Shown: positions 46,049-56,739, numbered from the stretch's first letter. The stretch: DNA of 64,000 bases from Adiantum capillus-veneris (GCA_014529385.2 CM043945.1:155626741-155690740), one strand, 5' to 3'. Notes: generated from the sequence alone by a model not told the origin. Made by a program: numbers and translations.

Positions 46049-46299
46049 GGAGAGTGTGTGTGCGATCGAGCATTACGAAGGCACGACGGCGGCGAAGCGG
46101 TTGAGCGCGGCACGACTGCAGCTTCTTCTTCATCGCGGCGAGGAATCCACCACGAAGGCGAGCGTAGAGCGGTGAGTGACACACCCTTTGTTTTCTTGAG
46201 CTTGCTAGTTTAGGCTTGTTGTGTGCTTGGAGCCGTTTGTGGCTCGCATACGGTGTATTGGCAAGTCCCTTGCTTCGACAGTGCGGCAAGGAGCGCACA
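45722..46299 (+). repeat. 5' LTR of copy 1
   Basis: TGTTAACCCTCACGG start and GGAGCGCACA end. TATAAAA at 45918-45924, about 196 bp in. The transcribed leader carries (TG)n(GA)n at 46015-46063, then GCGAGGAATCCACCACGAAG and GCGGTGAGTGACACACCC. Differences from the 3' LTR: A/G at about 45842, C/T at about 46251, and microsatellite length. Confidence 0.95.
45918..45924 (+). promoter_or_regulatory. LTR TATA box
   Basis: TATAAAA in CTCCTATAAAAGCCAAC, at the same offset in both LTRs (54274-54280 in the 3' LTR) and conserved in copy 2 (27834-27840 and 39101-39109). Transcription should start some 25-35 bp downstream. Confidence 0.75.
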
Positions 46300-46303
46300 T
46301 TTT

Positions 46304-46321
46304 TGGCGCCGCTGTCGGGGA
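46304..46321 (+). other. Primer-binding site, tRNA-Asp type
   Basis: TGGCGCCGCTGTCGGGGA, four bases after the LTR. It matches the complement of the plant tRNA-Asp 3' end (TGGCGCCGTTGCCGGGGA) except at two positions. Athila-like Ty3 elements use this primer. Confidence 0.75.
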
Positions 46322-47268
46322 TATGCCCTACACTTAGCTCGGTTAGCACTTTACGCTTCCTTGTGGTGCAATTTCTATCATAGGAAAGGCAGGGAAGGAG
46401 TGTGTGGAAGGTTTCTGTTTTTTGCGTTTTCTGCAATTGCTGTCAAGTTTCAATTTCTGCTATTGTTTGCGTTTTTCAATTTCTACAATTTCTGCGTTTT
46501 CAAGTTCGGCGTTTTCACTTCCTGCAAATTTTCGCATTTCTGTCAATTTTCTGCAATTTCTGCGTTTTTTTCCGCATTTTCTGCAATTTCCGCGTTTTTC
46601 CTGCATTTTTTTCAATTTTTGCGTTTTTCTGCAGCAAAAAAAAAAAAAAAAAAAATTTTTTTTGAAAAAAAAAAAAGTTTTTCGAGAAAAAAAAAATTTT
46701 TTGAAAAAAAAAATTTAAAAGGAAAAAAATTTCGGAAATTAAAAACGCGAGCGAGTGGGTGGCGATATTTTTCGAAAATAAAAAACGTGACTCTTAAAAC
46801 GTACGGGTTGGTTTGTACAAAAGATAGATCGGGATCGGGATCATTTTCGCAAGCGCAAGCGTAAGCGCAAGCCCAAGCCCAGGCCTCAGTCCTCAGACTT
46901 ATGATATATACTAAACTCACTCTTATATATATACCCTACTCCCTCAAGAGAGAATGAGAGTATGTGGGACAAGTCCTCCACTCTCCTCCTTTCTCTTCCC
47001 ACTTGCACCCTTAGACTTTCTAGTTTGGGCCTAGTTCCCTACTGGAAATTGACAGTTTTAGGGATTCCGAGGGCATAGAGTGACCAAACGGAGGGCTGTA
47101 AAGCACGGCACGACCCTCTGACCGATACGCTCGTTTCGAGCCATCACACGGCCCATTCCACGACACGCTCTAAAAAATCTAGCAAAAAAAACAAACAAAA
47201 AACACGCTAAAAACTAGTCACAAGGCCTCCTAGAGCAGCTTTTTGACACCTTAAGGTATCAAAAGCAC
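46322..47268 (+). other. Leader of copy 1 with T-rich minisatellite and A/T homopolymers
   Basis: About 46420-46640 is built from repeats of TTTCTGCAATTTCTGCGTTT-like words. 46636-46740 is runs of A and T. 46840-46890 repeats GCAAGCGCAAGC / CCAAGCCC. 47050-47268 aligns with the copy 3 leader. Overlapping frames here are low-complexity and not genes. A packaging or dimerisation role is possible but unproven. Confidence 0.6.
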
Positions 47269-50200
47269 ATGCACTTACGCTCTGGGCGGGTGCTAGAACA
47301 CGATCATATTGAGGGTGCCTCTGTTCATACGGATACCCATTACCCATCCACGATAAGCTCTAGACCCTCAGCGGGGACACAAGGTAGCACCACCCAAGAC
47401 CCTAAAATAGCCGCTAGTGATTCCTCCTCCGACTCAGAAATCATGGAAGCATACCCTACCCAAAACACTGAGAGAGAAGGCCATGCACCTCCCGAAGCTC
47501 CACAGCCTAGTACTAGTATGTTTAGCCGTTTCATGGAAACATTAGGTAGAGCTACTCGCTCGGAACCTGATGCAGATGAAGCACGCGAAGGGGGTGGGGA
47601 AGTGGAATCTCCTTTCACATCGCACGTGGACCCCACACCCCCAAAGAGTGTCCATGTGGATATCCTACCAACTTCTTACCAAGAAGGCCCTGTTGAGCTG
47701 CCTCCTTCAGAAGTTCCCTCTAGAGTACCGTTGGTGGCAAGTAAAACCACGGGGAGCAACATTGCTTCTACCTCACAAGAAACCGTTAACACGTCGACTC
47801 TAGAAGGATTGTTCATTAATGATCATTGGACATACGACCTCCACACTGAGGTGTTGACGGATCTACACTCTGGCCACGCCTACCATGTAGGATGGATAGA
47901 GATTGTACAATCCACTTCTAGTGCCACGAGCATCGAAGATCAACAGAAAATGATCTGTAATGTTATCCATGGCATTATTCAATCAGAAAGGCAAAACCGA
48001 GGAGTAAATATACTCTCTAATGGCCCCATGAGATTTCTGGATGCGAGCAAGGCTCAACAGCCTACTCTATCTCAAATGGAGACTCCTCTAATGAGCCCCA
48101 TGGACCCATCTTACGTCACTTCACCTGGGGTCTCTATGCAATCTGAGCCTCCGAGCGAAAACTTTAGCTTCCCTAACTTGGCTCAACCCTCTATCAAGGA
48201 AAACACAGTGCTCACTCCAGGGATAAGCCTGACAGAGAATGTACCGATGACATCTACGGTTAGCGCAGTGCCACTACCTAGTGTCGTAGTACCTAATATG
48301 GGGCCTCGACCGTATGTGCCTCTAGCCCCTTATGCACACATGGCCCCCACACCTCCAATTGTACCACTTGCTTATGCTCCTCGAGTGCCGCTCCCTAGCT
48401 CTTATCCGAGTGGACCTATGCCCGGTTATGTTCCATATCCTGCATCATCCACACATATGCCAAGACCGGTACCCGTCCCTCTCCCACATATGATTCCAAG
48501 AGTACCTCCACTGGCCCTGCCTCCTCACATAGGTGACTTGGCAGCGTTTGCTCAAACCATAGGTCGATCTATCGCGGAAAATATGCGTCATGCATCTGAT
48601 AGAGAGCCTAGAAGTAAGGCAGTACAAATTGCCAAACTCACGCAAAAATTCAATGGGGACGAAGATGCTAGAAAACACATTGAGGTGTTTGAACAAGTAT
48701 GTGATTCCTTAGGGGAACGCAACGAACTACATAAGTGCAATGCCTTAAGCTTGACATTAAGTGGGAAGGCTGGAGATTGGTATAGAACCCTAAGGGTGGA
48801 CGAGAAAACAATCTACCCTACCCTTCGAAGGTTGTTTCTAAAGGAGTACATACGAGAAGGTGTGCTTTGGGGTGTAGCATCTCAGCTACAGAAGGCCGAA
48901 CGTAAGGAAGGAGAGTCAGTAAGGGACTTCATTAGTCGTCTAAAGCACTTAAACTCTCGCTGCCCTGTAAATGAGCGCTTCAACAATAACCAACTGCTTG
49001 ATCGATTCATTCGAGGGTTGAGGAATGAAGGAATCTATAATGGACTAGTGATTAGAGGTATCACAACCTGGGAAGATGTCATTGCCAATGCAATCCAATT
49101 AGAGGACAACTTGATGATAGCAGGCATGAGGGTGTCTACTGACACGAGATCCACTAGCTCACAAGCCATTGAGTATGAACCCATGACTGCAAAGCCCATT
49201 GCCAATGAGCCAAAGGTATTTGAGACATTCTTGACAGACCTCACCAAGGCAATCCAAGAGTCTCTTAAGGATAATCGACCCCCTCAAAATAGTCACATGT
49301 ATCCAAGAAGGGAGCAACAATGGTGTTCCATTTGCTTAGGTCCACATAGCACTAGTGAGTGCCCTACGTTTAGAGTAAAATTTAATGGAACTTGCAACGC
49401 ATGTGGTAGGTATGGTCACCAAGCTAAGGATTGTTTAATGATCAAACGTATGATGGCAAATAGACCACCTGTAGCCTGGACGGATGCGCCTCGAGCTCCT
49501 GTATTGATGCCTACTCCACCTGTTGAGCAACTACCGCAACACATGGTCCCTAGATCTCAAAATGTTGTACAAGCTACACCGCTACCACCTCCTGTGCTAG
49601 GACCGCAGCCCCCGCATCCAAGAGTCGCCCCTATGAACCAAGTGGGTTGCGAGCCATCAAATGCTTATCCAGATGGCTGTGAGGAGGAAATAGACACTAG
49701 TATTGCCTACGGACTTGATACATTGGAAGAATGTCCTATATACTACATGGAAGATTGTTGGGGACAAGTCAAGCCGGTTTATCAAGCTGCTGCTCTCGCA
49801 CCCAGAGGTCAAAATATCAACACCCAGGCTAGGAGGCCACCTCTTCAATGCTACGAGTGTGGTGGACCACATCGAGTAGCGGAGTGCCCTATTAGACTGC
49901 AAAAGAATGCTGCACAGATGCAAAGGAATCAAGGGAGCACGTCTGCAATGCCAATACTCACATGTAATCGTTGTGGCATAGATCACTTGATTGCCCAATG
50001 CCCCTATAACCCAAATGCGCCTAAAATCACACCCCTAAATTTGGTCGAAATTGCTAGTGTGACATCGCCAATACCACCCGTCGCACCCGCTTATGCGATT
50101 ACACGGTCCATGCTTCAAGGGCCAGGCCATATCCTCGAAGAGAGAGATACCGCGTCAGTTATCCAAGCAAAGAAAAAGAAGACACGAAGGAAGAAGTCGC

Positions 50201-52032
50201 AGAATACGGAAAATTCAAAGCCAAGTTCCAAAACAAACATAGGAACAGGAGATGACCCCGTGTATATGAATGACCTCGAGGATGATTCAGATTCAGTCGA
50301 GACAATGGAGACTAGAACCAATACCACAAAGGGAAAGACCGACAAAGAAAACCGTAACATGGAACCAAATGAAAACCGAATAAGAGAAAACCATAAAGAG
50401 CCTCTGAAAACACCACAAGTGTTTCCAAATCCAATCCAAGACCCCCAAGATAAACCGCAGGGGCAAAAAGGGAAGAATCGTAAAAAGAAGATTGGGACGT
50501 ACCCAAACCCAGTAGACGAGATTAAGCAGGTGAAACATCTAAGAGGTTTAGTGGAGGAGACTCAAAGGAAACTAGAACCAGAACCCATGCATGTCAAAAT
50601 TCATGACACAGTGTTTCCCACGCAAGTTCATCCACCCCACATGAACCATAGACCGTTAGCCATATCTAGTATCATCCAAGAAGGGAGTGAGGACAGGACA
50701 TCAGAAAGTGAGCATACACCCTTCTTGTTGGAAAGGATGTTTAACGAAGGAATACCTGATCCCATTGAGGAATATGAGATTCCATCCTCACCAGTTCCTA
50801 GTCAAGGACCTACACCCTGCAAAACGCCAATGAATGTTGCCAAACTAGTGGACTTCATGTCTTCTGAGGTCCGAACCACGATCATAGCAAAGCTGTATGG
50901 AGATCCTGAGTTATTCCTTGCACTTCGAGCATTCCTTAACGGAGAGCTACGAACGGGATTACCGCAGTTTGCGCAACCAAATAGGCCTGACTCGATTATG
51001 ATTGATGAGGAAAATCATGTGCAATCACTTGACTTAGATGGACACGAGTCTGTGATTGAGGTACCCATTAACGAATTAGGGCAGTATTTTGAAGGCGACG
51101 AGTCTAATGCGACCCTACCCATCACTACCAAGGGATTAACTATAAAGGGAATTCTTGATGGTGGTGCGGGAGTTAGCATCGTTACAAAAGATTGTTGGGA
51201 ATCCATGGGAAAACCCCGCCTCAGTGTTACTAACATTGTGGTAAAGATGGCAAATGGTACCATAGCCAAACCTATGGGGATGCTCAAGGATCTTAAGATC
51301 AAAGTTCTAGGACACAAGGTACGACATACGTTCATTGTAATGGATTTCTCTAAACACCTTATGTCATATGAAATGATTTTAGGACGACCATTCATGAGGG
51401 AAGCACAAATGGTTCACGATTGGTCTAAAAATCATGTCTATTTGCAATTCCAAGACTCTGTCCTTAGAGTGGATTTGGTGACTGGTAAGGTACACCCCTT
51501 AGGGAGTAAAACCATTATTGATCATCGCTCTGACACCACAGTTCACTCGGCCCCACTACAATATTGTTACACTTGTAAGAAGGATACAGACATTGGCCAA
51601 GATTCTCCTTACATGGATGTGTTACCGGGTATGACGGAATCAGACAATGTGGATTGGGTCCACCTAGCATCAACCATAGACACTTGGGGAAATAGGGGGA
51701 CGACCTGGGTAACACCTGAGGGGGATGAAATGCCTATACCCTTAAATATGCTACAAGCAATGCATATCGCTTCCGACAAGACTCATCCTAAGGTAACGAA
51801 GAAAACATACAAGTGGGTCCCTAAAGCTTCTTTAGTGACCATAGCTAGTGCTAAAAACAGAAGCCTTGTAAGAAACGTACCACTCGCTCCAAGAAAAGTA
51901 AGAAAATTGCGATGGATCCTAAACGACTATTGGAAGCCCAAGGCTACTATCAAGGAAATGATCAAATCTGGGTGCCAAAACGTAGATTGTGCTCTTACCT
52001 ATCACCTGACCCAAGTGAGCCCAATCCCGTAG
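47269..52032 (+). CDS. Gag-protease polyprotein of copy 1 (1,587 aa)
   Basis: Structural polyprotein of the LTR element. The start is the first ATG of the long frame (MHLRSGRVLEHDH), also conserved in copy 3. Residues 1-290 are polar; 300-430 are Pro-rich; about 440-615 form the retrotransposon Gag/capsid domain (LTLSGKAGDWYRTLRVDEK). Zinc knuckles lie at 686-698, 709-722, 861-873 and 899-911. A Lys/Glu-rich linker occupies about 950-1130. A retropepsin-like domain is at about 1270-1410 with ILDGGAGVSIVT (catalytic Asp about 1297, DGG instead of DTG) and MILGRPFMR (about 1370). No RT, RNase H or integrase follows. Relative to copy 2, the charged linker and PR2 are missing after residue about 1503. 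A one-base deletion near 51917 shifts the frame so the protein ends early at 52032. Function in particle formation and RNA packaging is inferred from family. Confidence 0.92.
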   Translation: MHLRSGRVLEHDHIEGASVHTDTHYPSTISSRPSAGTQGSTTQDPKIAASDSSSDSEIMEAYPTQNTEREGHAPPEAPQPSTSMFSRFMETLGRATRSEPDADEAREGGGEVESPFTSHVDPTPPKSVHVDILPTSYQEGPVELPPSEVPSRVPLVASKTTGSNIASTSQETVNTSTLEGLFINDHWTYDLHTEVLTDLHSGHAYHVGWIEIVQSTSSATSIEDQQKMICNVIHGIIQSERQNRGVNILSNGPMRFLDASKAQQPTLSQMETPLMSPMDPSYVTSPGVSMQSEPPSENFSFPNLAQPSIKENTVLTPGISLTENVPMTSTVSAVPLPSVVVPNMGPRPYVPLAPYAHMAPTPPIVPLAYAPRVPLPSSYPSGPMPGYVPYPASSTHMPRPVPVPLPHMIPRVPPLALPPHIGDLAAFAQTIGRSIAENMRHASDREPRSKAVQIAKLTQKFNGDEDARKHIEVFEQVCDSLGERNELHKCNALSLTLSGKAGDWYRTLRVDEKTIYPTLRRLFLKEYIREGVLWGVASQLQKAERKEGESVRDFISRLKHLNSRCPVNERFNNNQLLDRFIRGLRNEGIYNGLVIRGITTWEDVIANAIQLEDNLMIAGMRVSTDTRSTSSQAIEYEPMTAKPIANEPKVFETFLTDLTKAIQESLKDNRPPQNSHMYPRREQQWCSICLGPHSTSECPTFRVKFNGTCNACGRYGHQAKDCLMIKRMMANRPPVAWTDAPRAPVLMPTPPVEQLPQHMVPRSQNVVQATPLPPPVLGPQPPHPRVAPMNQVGCEPSNAYPDGCEEEIDTSIAYGLDTLEECPIYYMEDCWGQVKPVYQAAALAPRGQNINTQARRPPLQCYECGGPHRVAECPIRLQKNAAQMQRNQGSTSAMPILTCNRCGIDHLIAQCPYNPNAPKITPLNLVEIASVTSPIPPVAPAYAITRSMLQGPGHILEERDTASVIQAKKKKTRRKKSQNTENSKPSSKTNIGTGDDPVYMNDLEDDSDSVETMETRTNTTKGKTDKENRNMEPNENRIRENHKEPLKTPQVFPNPIQDPQDKPQGQKGKNRKKKIGTYPNPVDEIKQVKHLRGLVEETQRKLEPEPMHVKIHDTVFPTQVHPPHMNHRPLAISSIIQEGSEDRTSESEHTPFLLERMFNEGIPDPIEEYEIPSSPVPSQGPTPCKTPMNVAKLVDFMSSEVRTTIIAKLYGDPELFLALRAFLNGELRTGLPQFAQPNRPDSIMIDEENHVQSLDLDGHESVIEVPINELGQYFEGDESNATLPITTKGLTIKGILDGGAGVSIVTKDCWESMGKPRLSVTNIVVKMANGTIAKPMGMLKDLKIKVLGHKVRHTFIVMDFSKHLMSYEMILGRPFMREAQMVHDWSKNHVYLQFQDSVLRVDLVTGKVHPLGSKTIIDHRSDTTVHSAPLQYCYTCKKDTDIGQDSPYMDVLPGMTESDNVDWVHLASTIDTWGNRGTTWVTPEGDEMPIPLNMLQAMHIASDKTHPKVTKKTYKWVPKASLVTIASAKNRSLVRNVPLAPRKVRKLRWILNDYWKPKATIKEMIKSGCQNVDCALTYHLTQVSPIP

Positions 52033-52446
52033 CTCCAAAACGAATCAATGATCGTGGAAAGAAAAAAATCACAGAATGCTACACACCCGCTCCCGAGCTA
52101 GTTTGGGTACCAAAGAAAGAACGATTTGTTCCACCTAGCTCAGGAAGGGGGGAGTCCCATGAAGCTTTCTAGCTCCTCATGTAATACATCCATAGAGGTA
52201 AAAGCTTCTACACAGCCTCCATCTATAGTAGTGGACCTCCATGAAGCTACAAAAGAATCCACACCTCCCAGTGTTCAAGAATCACCTAATGAACCACTTC
52301 AAGTTCGATCCTGGGAGAGTACCTTACCACCCTTGCAACTTGACGAGGCACCTAGGGTAATAGAAAACTACTGGCAAAAATCCTCACCTATTACCAACTG
52401 GAACAATTGGTTTCAAAGGGTGACAAGCTCATTTCAAACGGTATGA
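51912..52446 (+). pseudogene. Original polyprotein tail of copy 1, split by two one-base indels
   Basis: 51912-52172 in another frame gives LLEAQGYYQGNDQIWVPK, a basic stretch, YTPAPELVWVPKKE and RGESHEAF. One extra T near 52168 shifts to 52172-52446, which gives VKASTQPPS, LQVRSWESTLPPLQLDEAP, ENYWQKSSPITNWNNWFQ and the stop. Comparison with copies 2 and 3 shows these were one continuous tail. In copy 1 the main frame cannot reach it, so either the tail is dispensable or this copy makes a truncated protein. Confidence 0.8.
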
Positions 52447-54077
52447 TCTACCCAAGGAAGGGGGGAGTGTTTGCTGACAGTCATCATTCATTTGTTTCCC
52501 TCTCAACCTTTTTCCCTGACCTCTCAATTCCAATCTTAGGGAATGTACATATAAAGCTTTATACTCACAAAAAAAAAAAAAAAAAAAGAGCAAGAGCAAT
52601 TAGCAAACGAGTATGCACATTAAAAGTCAAAACATTGACTCAGACCTACACATGTCACATTTGGTACAGTGAAACAGAAACCTATGCCATAAAACACCTT
52701 TGATCCTCATCACTTGAGTGATGGAGGGTAGGTAAGATTAGTACGATAGGAGTGTTTCTGTTTTAGAGTTGAGTGATTAGCAAAGTTCTCTTTTCCCACT
52801 AATGTGCCTCCTGGAGGTATTCCTTTTGTTTCTAGTGTGTACAGGAGCGTGTTGCTATTGATAGGATTTGGACCTTCATGGAACCTTTCTCTCGTTCACA
52901 CTTCAAATCAAGCGCGACCATCAACACAAACAGGTGTTTCTTGTCCATTAGCATTGCCCTTATCTTTTTTGCATCCATGTTTGTCTGCTTTGATTGTGAT
53001 TGGTAGCATAATATTCAGCGCATTGGCTTAGTATCAAACATTTAATTCAATGTAATGTTTTGTCATAATCACTTGTTTAGGTGTAAAAATCAAGCAGTCC
53101 GACTAAGCTAGTTTGACCAAGCTAGGTATTAGAAATCTTCTCTTAATACCATGGGGAATGCCTTCCTAATAAGCAATGGTTACTTAGGTTCTTAATCCGA
53201 TTTAGGCAGCATTGTATGAAATGTACTAGGGCTTTCTAGTGGGCTTAACCCTATTGACCTTTAGCTTAAGTATTATAAAGGGAGTTTACTAATGTGATGA
53301 GCCTGGGGAGGGTAACAGTGTTATATGCCCCCCAAAGTTACAAAATTAAAATGCTGAAAATGAACAAACAAAAAATCAAAGTGCCACAATGTAAAATTTT
53401 AAGCTGGAAGAGAAATCTCAGCTTGATTTGGTACTTCACTCACATGTATTGCCTATGGTACTAGAGCCCTAGAGGTTCCCAGTGTGGGCGCTTTTCCTTG
53501 AAAAGCAAAAAACCCAAGGCATACAAAATAAGCACACACATCATAATTGAATCACTGTGAAAAGACCTTGGGGGGTCAAAGAAAAAGTAATCAGTCAGGC
53601 GATGATTTCATGAGAAATTCCTTTTATGGTAGCTTAACTACAAGGTTTTCTAGATATAGCCTCTAGTCAGCCCTTGAACATGAATACTTGGCTCTCGCGA
53701 TTAAACAACTTAATTGACCACAGAAAATTAAGAAGCTTACCCATGGTATTAATATTCGATCTCTAGTGCCTTTCGACCGTCAAATTAGCGACCCCGGACT
53801 TGTTTAATTTTTTCCCTTTACATCTGTTTATGCATTTGATTACATTGAAATTTAATGTTCATTGCTGACAAATTGTTTGAAATTCTTTGACCAATCAATT
53901 TGTCTACCTAAATCTGCATATGTTTTTTAAGAGAATGCAATTACTGTGCCAATGTTGTTTGATTTTGCAGTGACTGAAGAAGGCTAAGGACATTCATCTC
54001 AAATGCTCTTCCACCTCGACGAACCAGCTTCAACTCCATAGCTTCCGAGGACGGAATCTACATCAGGAAGGGGGGCA
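52447..54077 (+). other. Copy 1 3' non-coding region and polypurine tract
   Basis: No gene recognised. An A-run occupies 52569-52587. At about 52699 the sequence goes directly from AAAACACC to TGATCCTCATCACTTGAGTG, skipping the roughly 430 bp that contain the acidic ORF in copy 2. GTTTGATTTTGCAG at about 53957-53970 resembles a 3' splice site. AGGAAGGGGGGCA (54065-54077) is the polypurine tract touching the 3' LTR. Confidence 0.65.
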
Positions 54078-54653
54078 TGTTAACCCTCACGGCACACGGA
54101 CACCCATCACCTACGACGGACGTGTATTATGTATTTGGTAGAGTCAGGTACCGGGCTTGTCGGACCAATAGGGAAAGGTAGAGTGATCGTCGATGAGAGG
54201 CGCACTTTAACTTGGACATTCAAGGGATTAGTTGGTTAAGCATGGGCGCCCAAGTGTGAATGGGGTGAGCTCCTATAAAAGCCAACTAAACCTAATTTTT
54301 ACTCATTCTCTCATTTGTGCAATTGAAGAGTGCTCTTGCTCCATCTCCATCTTCTTCTTCTTCACCTCCTTGTGTGTGTATGTGAGAGAGTGAGAGAGAG
54401 AGGGAGAGTGTGTGTGCGATCGAGCATTACGAAGGCACGACGGCGGCGAAGCGGTTGAGCGCGGCACGACTGCAGCTTCTTCTTCATCGCGGCGAGGAAT
54501 CCACCACGAAGGCGAGCGTAGAGCGGTGAGTGACACACCCTTTGTTTTCTTGAGCTTGCTAGTTTAGGCTTGTTGTGTGCTTGGAGCCGTTTGTGGCTCG
54601 CATATGGTGTATTGGCAAGTCCCTTGCTTCGACAGTGCGGCAAGGAGCGCACA
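54078..54653 (+). repeat. 3' LTR of copy 1
   Basis: Near-perfect copy of 45722-46299; the main difference is the TG/GA microsatellite at about 54372-54418. Confidence 0.95.
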
Positions 54654-55700
<1,047 letters not shown>

Positions 55701-55763
55701 AAATGGGTTTGTGTTGCAAGGTGACAATGTGGCAACACAATAGAACAACTGCCCAAGTGGGCA

Positions 55764-56130
55764 ATGTGTGCTAAATTCAAAGATGGAAAGCATGCTAGAT
55801 GGAGTTCAAAACTAACCAAATACTTCAATGAGATGATATCATTGGGTAAAAGCATGCAAGTACAACTAATGAAAGAGGTTATATTGGTACCTTACGCATC
55901 GCATGTTTTTCATGTTAGCACTCCTGGTTCGGTTCAAAAGGGGGTGAACTATGTTGTGACCATTGCAGAATTCCCTCGATGTACTTGTGAGGATTTCCAG
56001 AAAAGAGATAACAAGTGCCTTGAAAGCACATGTACTTTGCGTATTTTTGTGTCCTTGACTTGGATTCTTTAGCTCATGAGTTTGTGCATCAGGTTGCACT
56101 AACAAAGGTAGAGCTTTACAAGTATTCACC
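55764..56130 (+). pseudogene. MULE-like transposase SWIM zinc-finger fragment
   Basis: The reading VNYVVTIAEFPRCTCEDFQKR followed, after a small frame change, by KHMYFAYFCVLDLDS and EFVHQVALTKVELYKY. CxC followed by CKH after a short gap is the SWIM zinc-binding pattern (CxCxnCxH) found at the end of Mutator-like transposases and FAR1-type proteins. Upstream catalytic (DDE) motifs and terminal inverted repeats were not found, and the frame is broken, so it is a remnant. A domesticated gene relic is the alternative. Confidence 0.55.
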
Positions 56131-56429
56131 TACTATGGATTGCCCATTTTGTTGGACTACCTACAGTACATTATGGTACCGAGGCTTAATACAAAAAAGG
56201 AATTTTGTGTTACAATTCTCTTTACCTTTGCTCGAAAAAATGATATGCTCGGTTTTTTCCGCTCGGTGTATGGATTTCCTCGTTCTTTGATAGTTCATGG
56301 TGGTGGCAAACAACCACATGTTTTCAAGGAATCATTATGCAACGAGGTTGGTTGTTGTGTTGGTGGCAACCAAATCTTTGGTATCCACTTGTAAGTCACT
56401 TGGAGAGGTTGTGCCTTAGGTTACCATTT

Positions 56430-56630
56430 TCACACCATCTTGGTTTGGGGCTTGGCTTCAAGCTGCTGCTTTAGTATCCACATCCACTTAGGCCGATGGA
56501 ATTGTGGTGACTTGCTGGGCAGGTGTTTTGGAGGTGCTATTTGTGATTGTTTGTTGTTGGTCAACAATTGCTTGGGCACCCAAATCTGTTTTGGTACCCA
56601 AAATTGCCTAGTCCTTGCATGCCTTTGCAA
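56430..56630 (-). pseudogene. WVPK-repeat tail of gypsy relic
   Basis: Minus-strand frame with FWVPKQIWVPKQLL and KWMWILKQQLEAKPQ. The WVPK motif followed by LL/QL recurs in the polyprotein tails of copies 1 and 2, linking this relic to the Gag-protease family. Confidence 0.5.
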
Positions 56631-56739
56631 TGAAGACTAATTCGGTGTTGAATAGTTGACATTGGTGCTGTTTTGATCATTTCTTTTGACAACTTATTAG
56701 TTTTGAGAGTGTCTTTCTACTCTTCTCAGTCGTGAGCAA

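Larger units (their letters stand above)
45722..54653 (+). mobile_element. LTR-element copy 1: young Gag-protease retrotransposon without RT or integrase
   Basis: Complete 8.9-kb element bounded by near-identical LTRs (578 and 576 bp) and by a 5-bp target duplication AACGG (45717-45721 and 54654-54658). It has a primer-binding site, a 1,587-codon open reading frame with Gag, four zinc knuckles and a retropepsin, a polypurine tract, and TGTT...CACA LTR ends. No FxD/YxDD reverse transcriptase, RNase H or integrase motif is present in any frame across the interior. Outside the internal microsatellite the LTRs differ at only about two positions, so insertion is recent and must have used enzymes supplied in trans. 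It resembles the TR-GAG type of plant non-autonomous elements but is larger and also carries protease. Confidence 0.93.

Noticed and set aside
46223-46920. 213-codon plus-strand frame and its minus-strand counterpart in the copy 1 leader
   Set aside because: Composition follows T-rich TTTCTGCAATT repeats and A/T homopolymers; overlaps the LTR end and PBS; not conserved in copy 3.
47340-47636. Minus-strand frames inside the copy 1 polyprotein (also at 49657-49998, 50115-50538, 51015-51395)
   Set aside because: Antisense shadows of the strongly supported plus-strand Gag-protease reading frame.
53957-53970. Splice-acceptor-like GTTTGATTTTGCAG near the 3' end of copy 1
   Set aside because: Suggestive only; the equivalent positions in copies 2 and 3 are not clearly conserved and no ORF follows.
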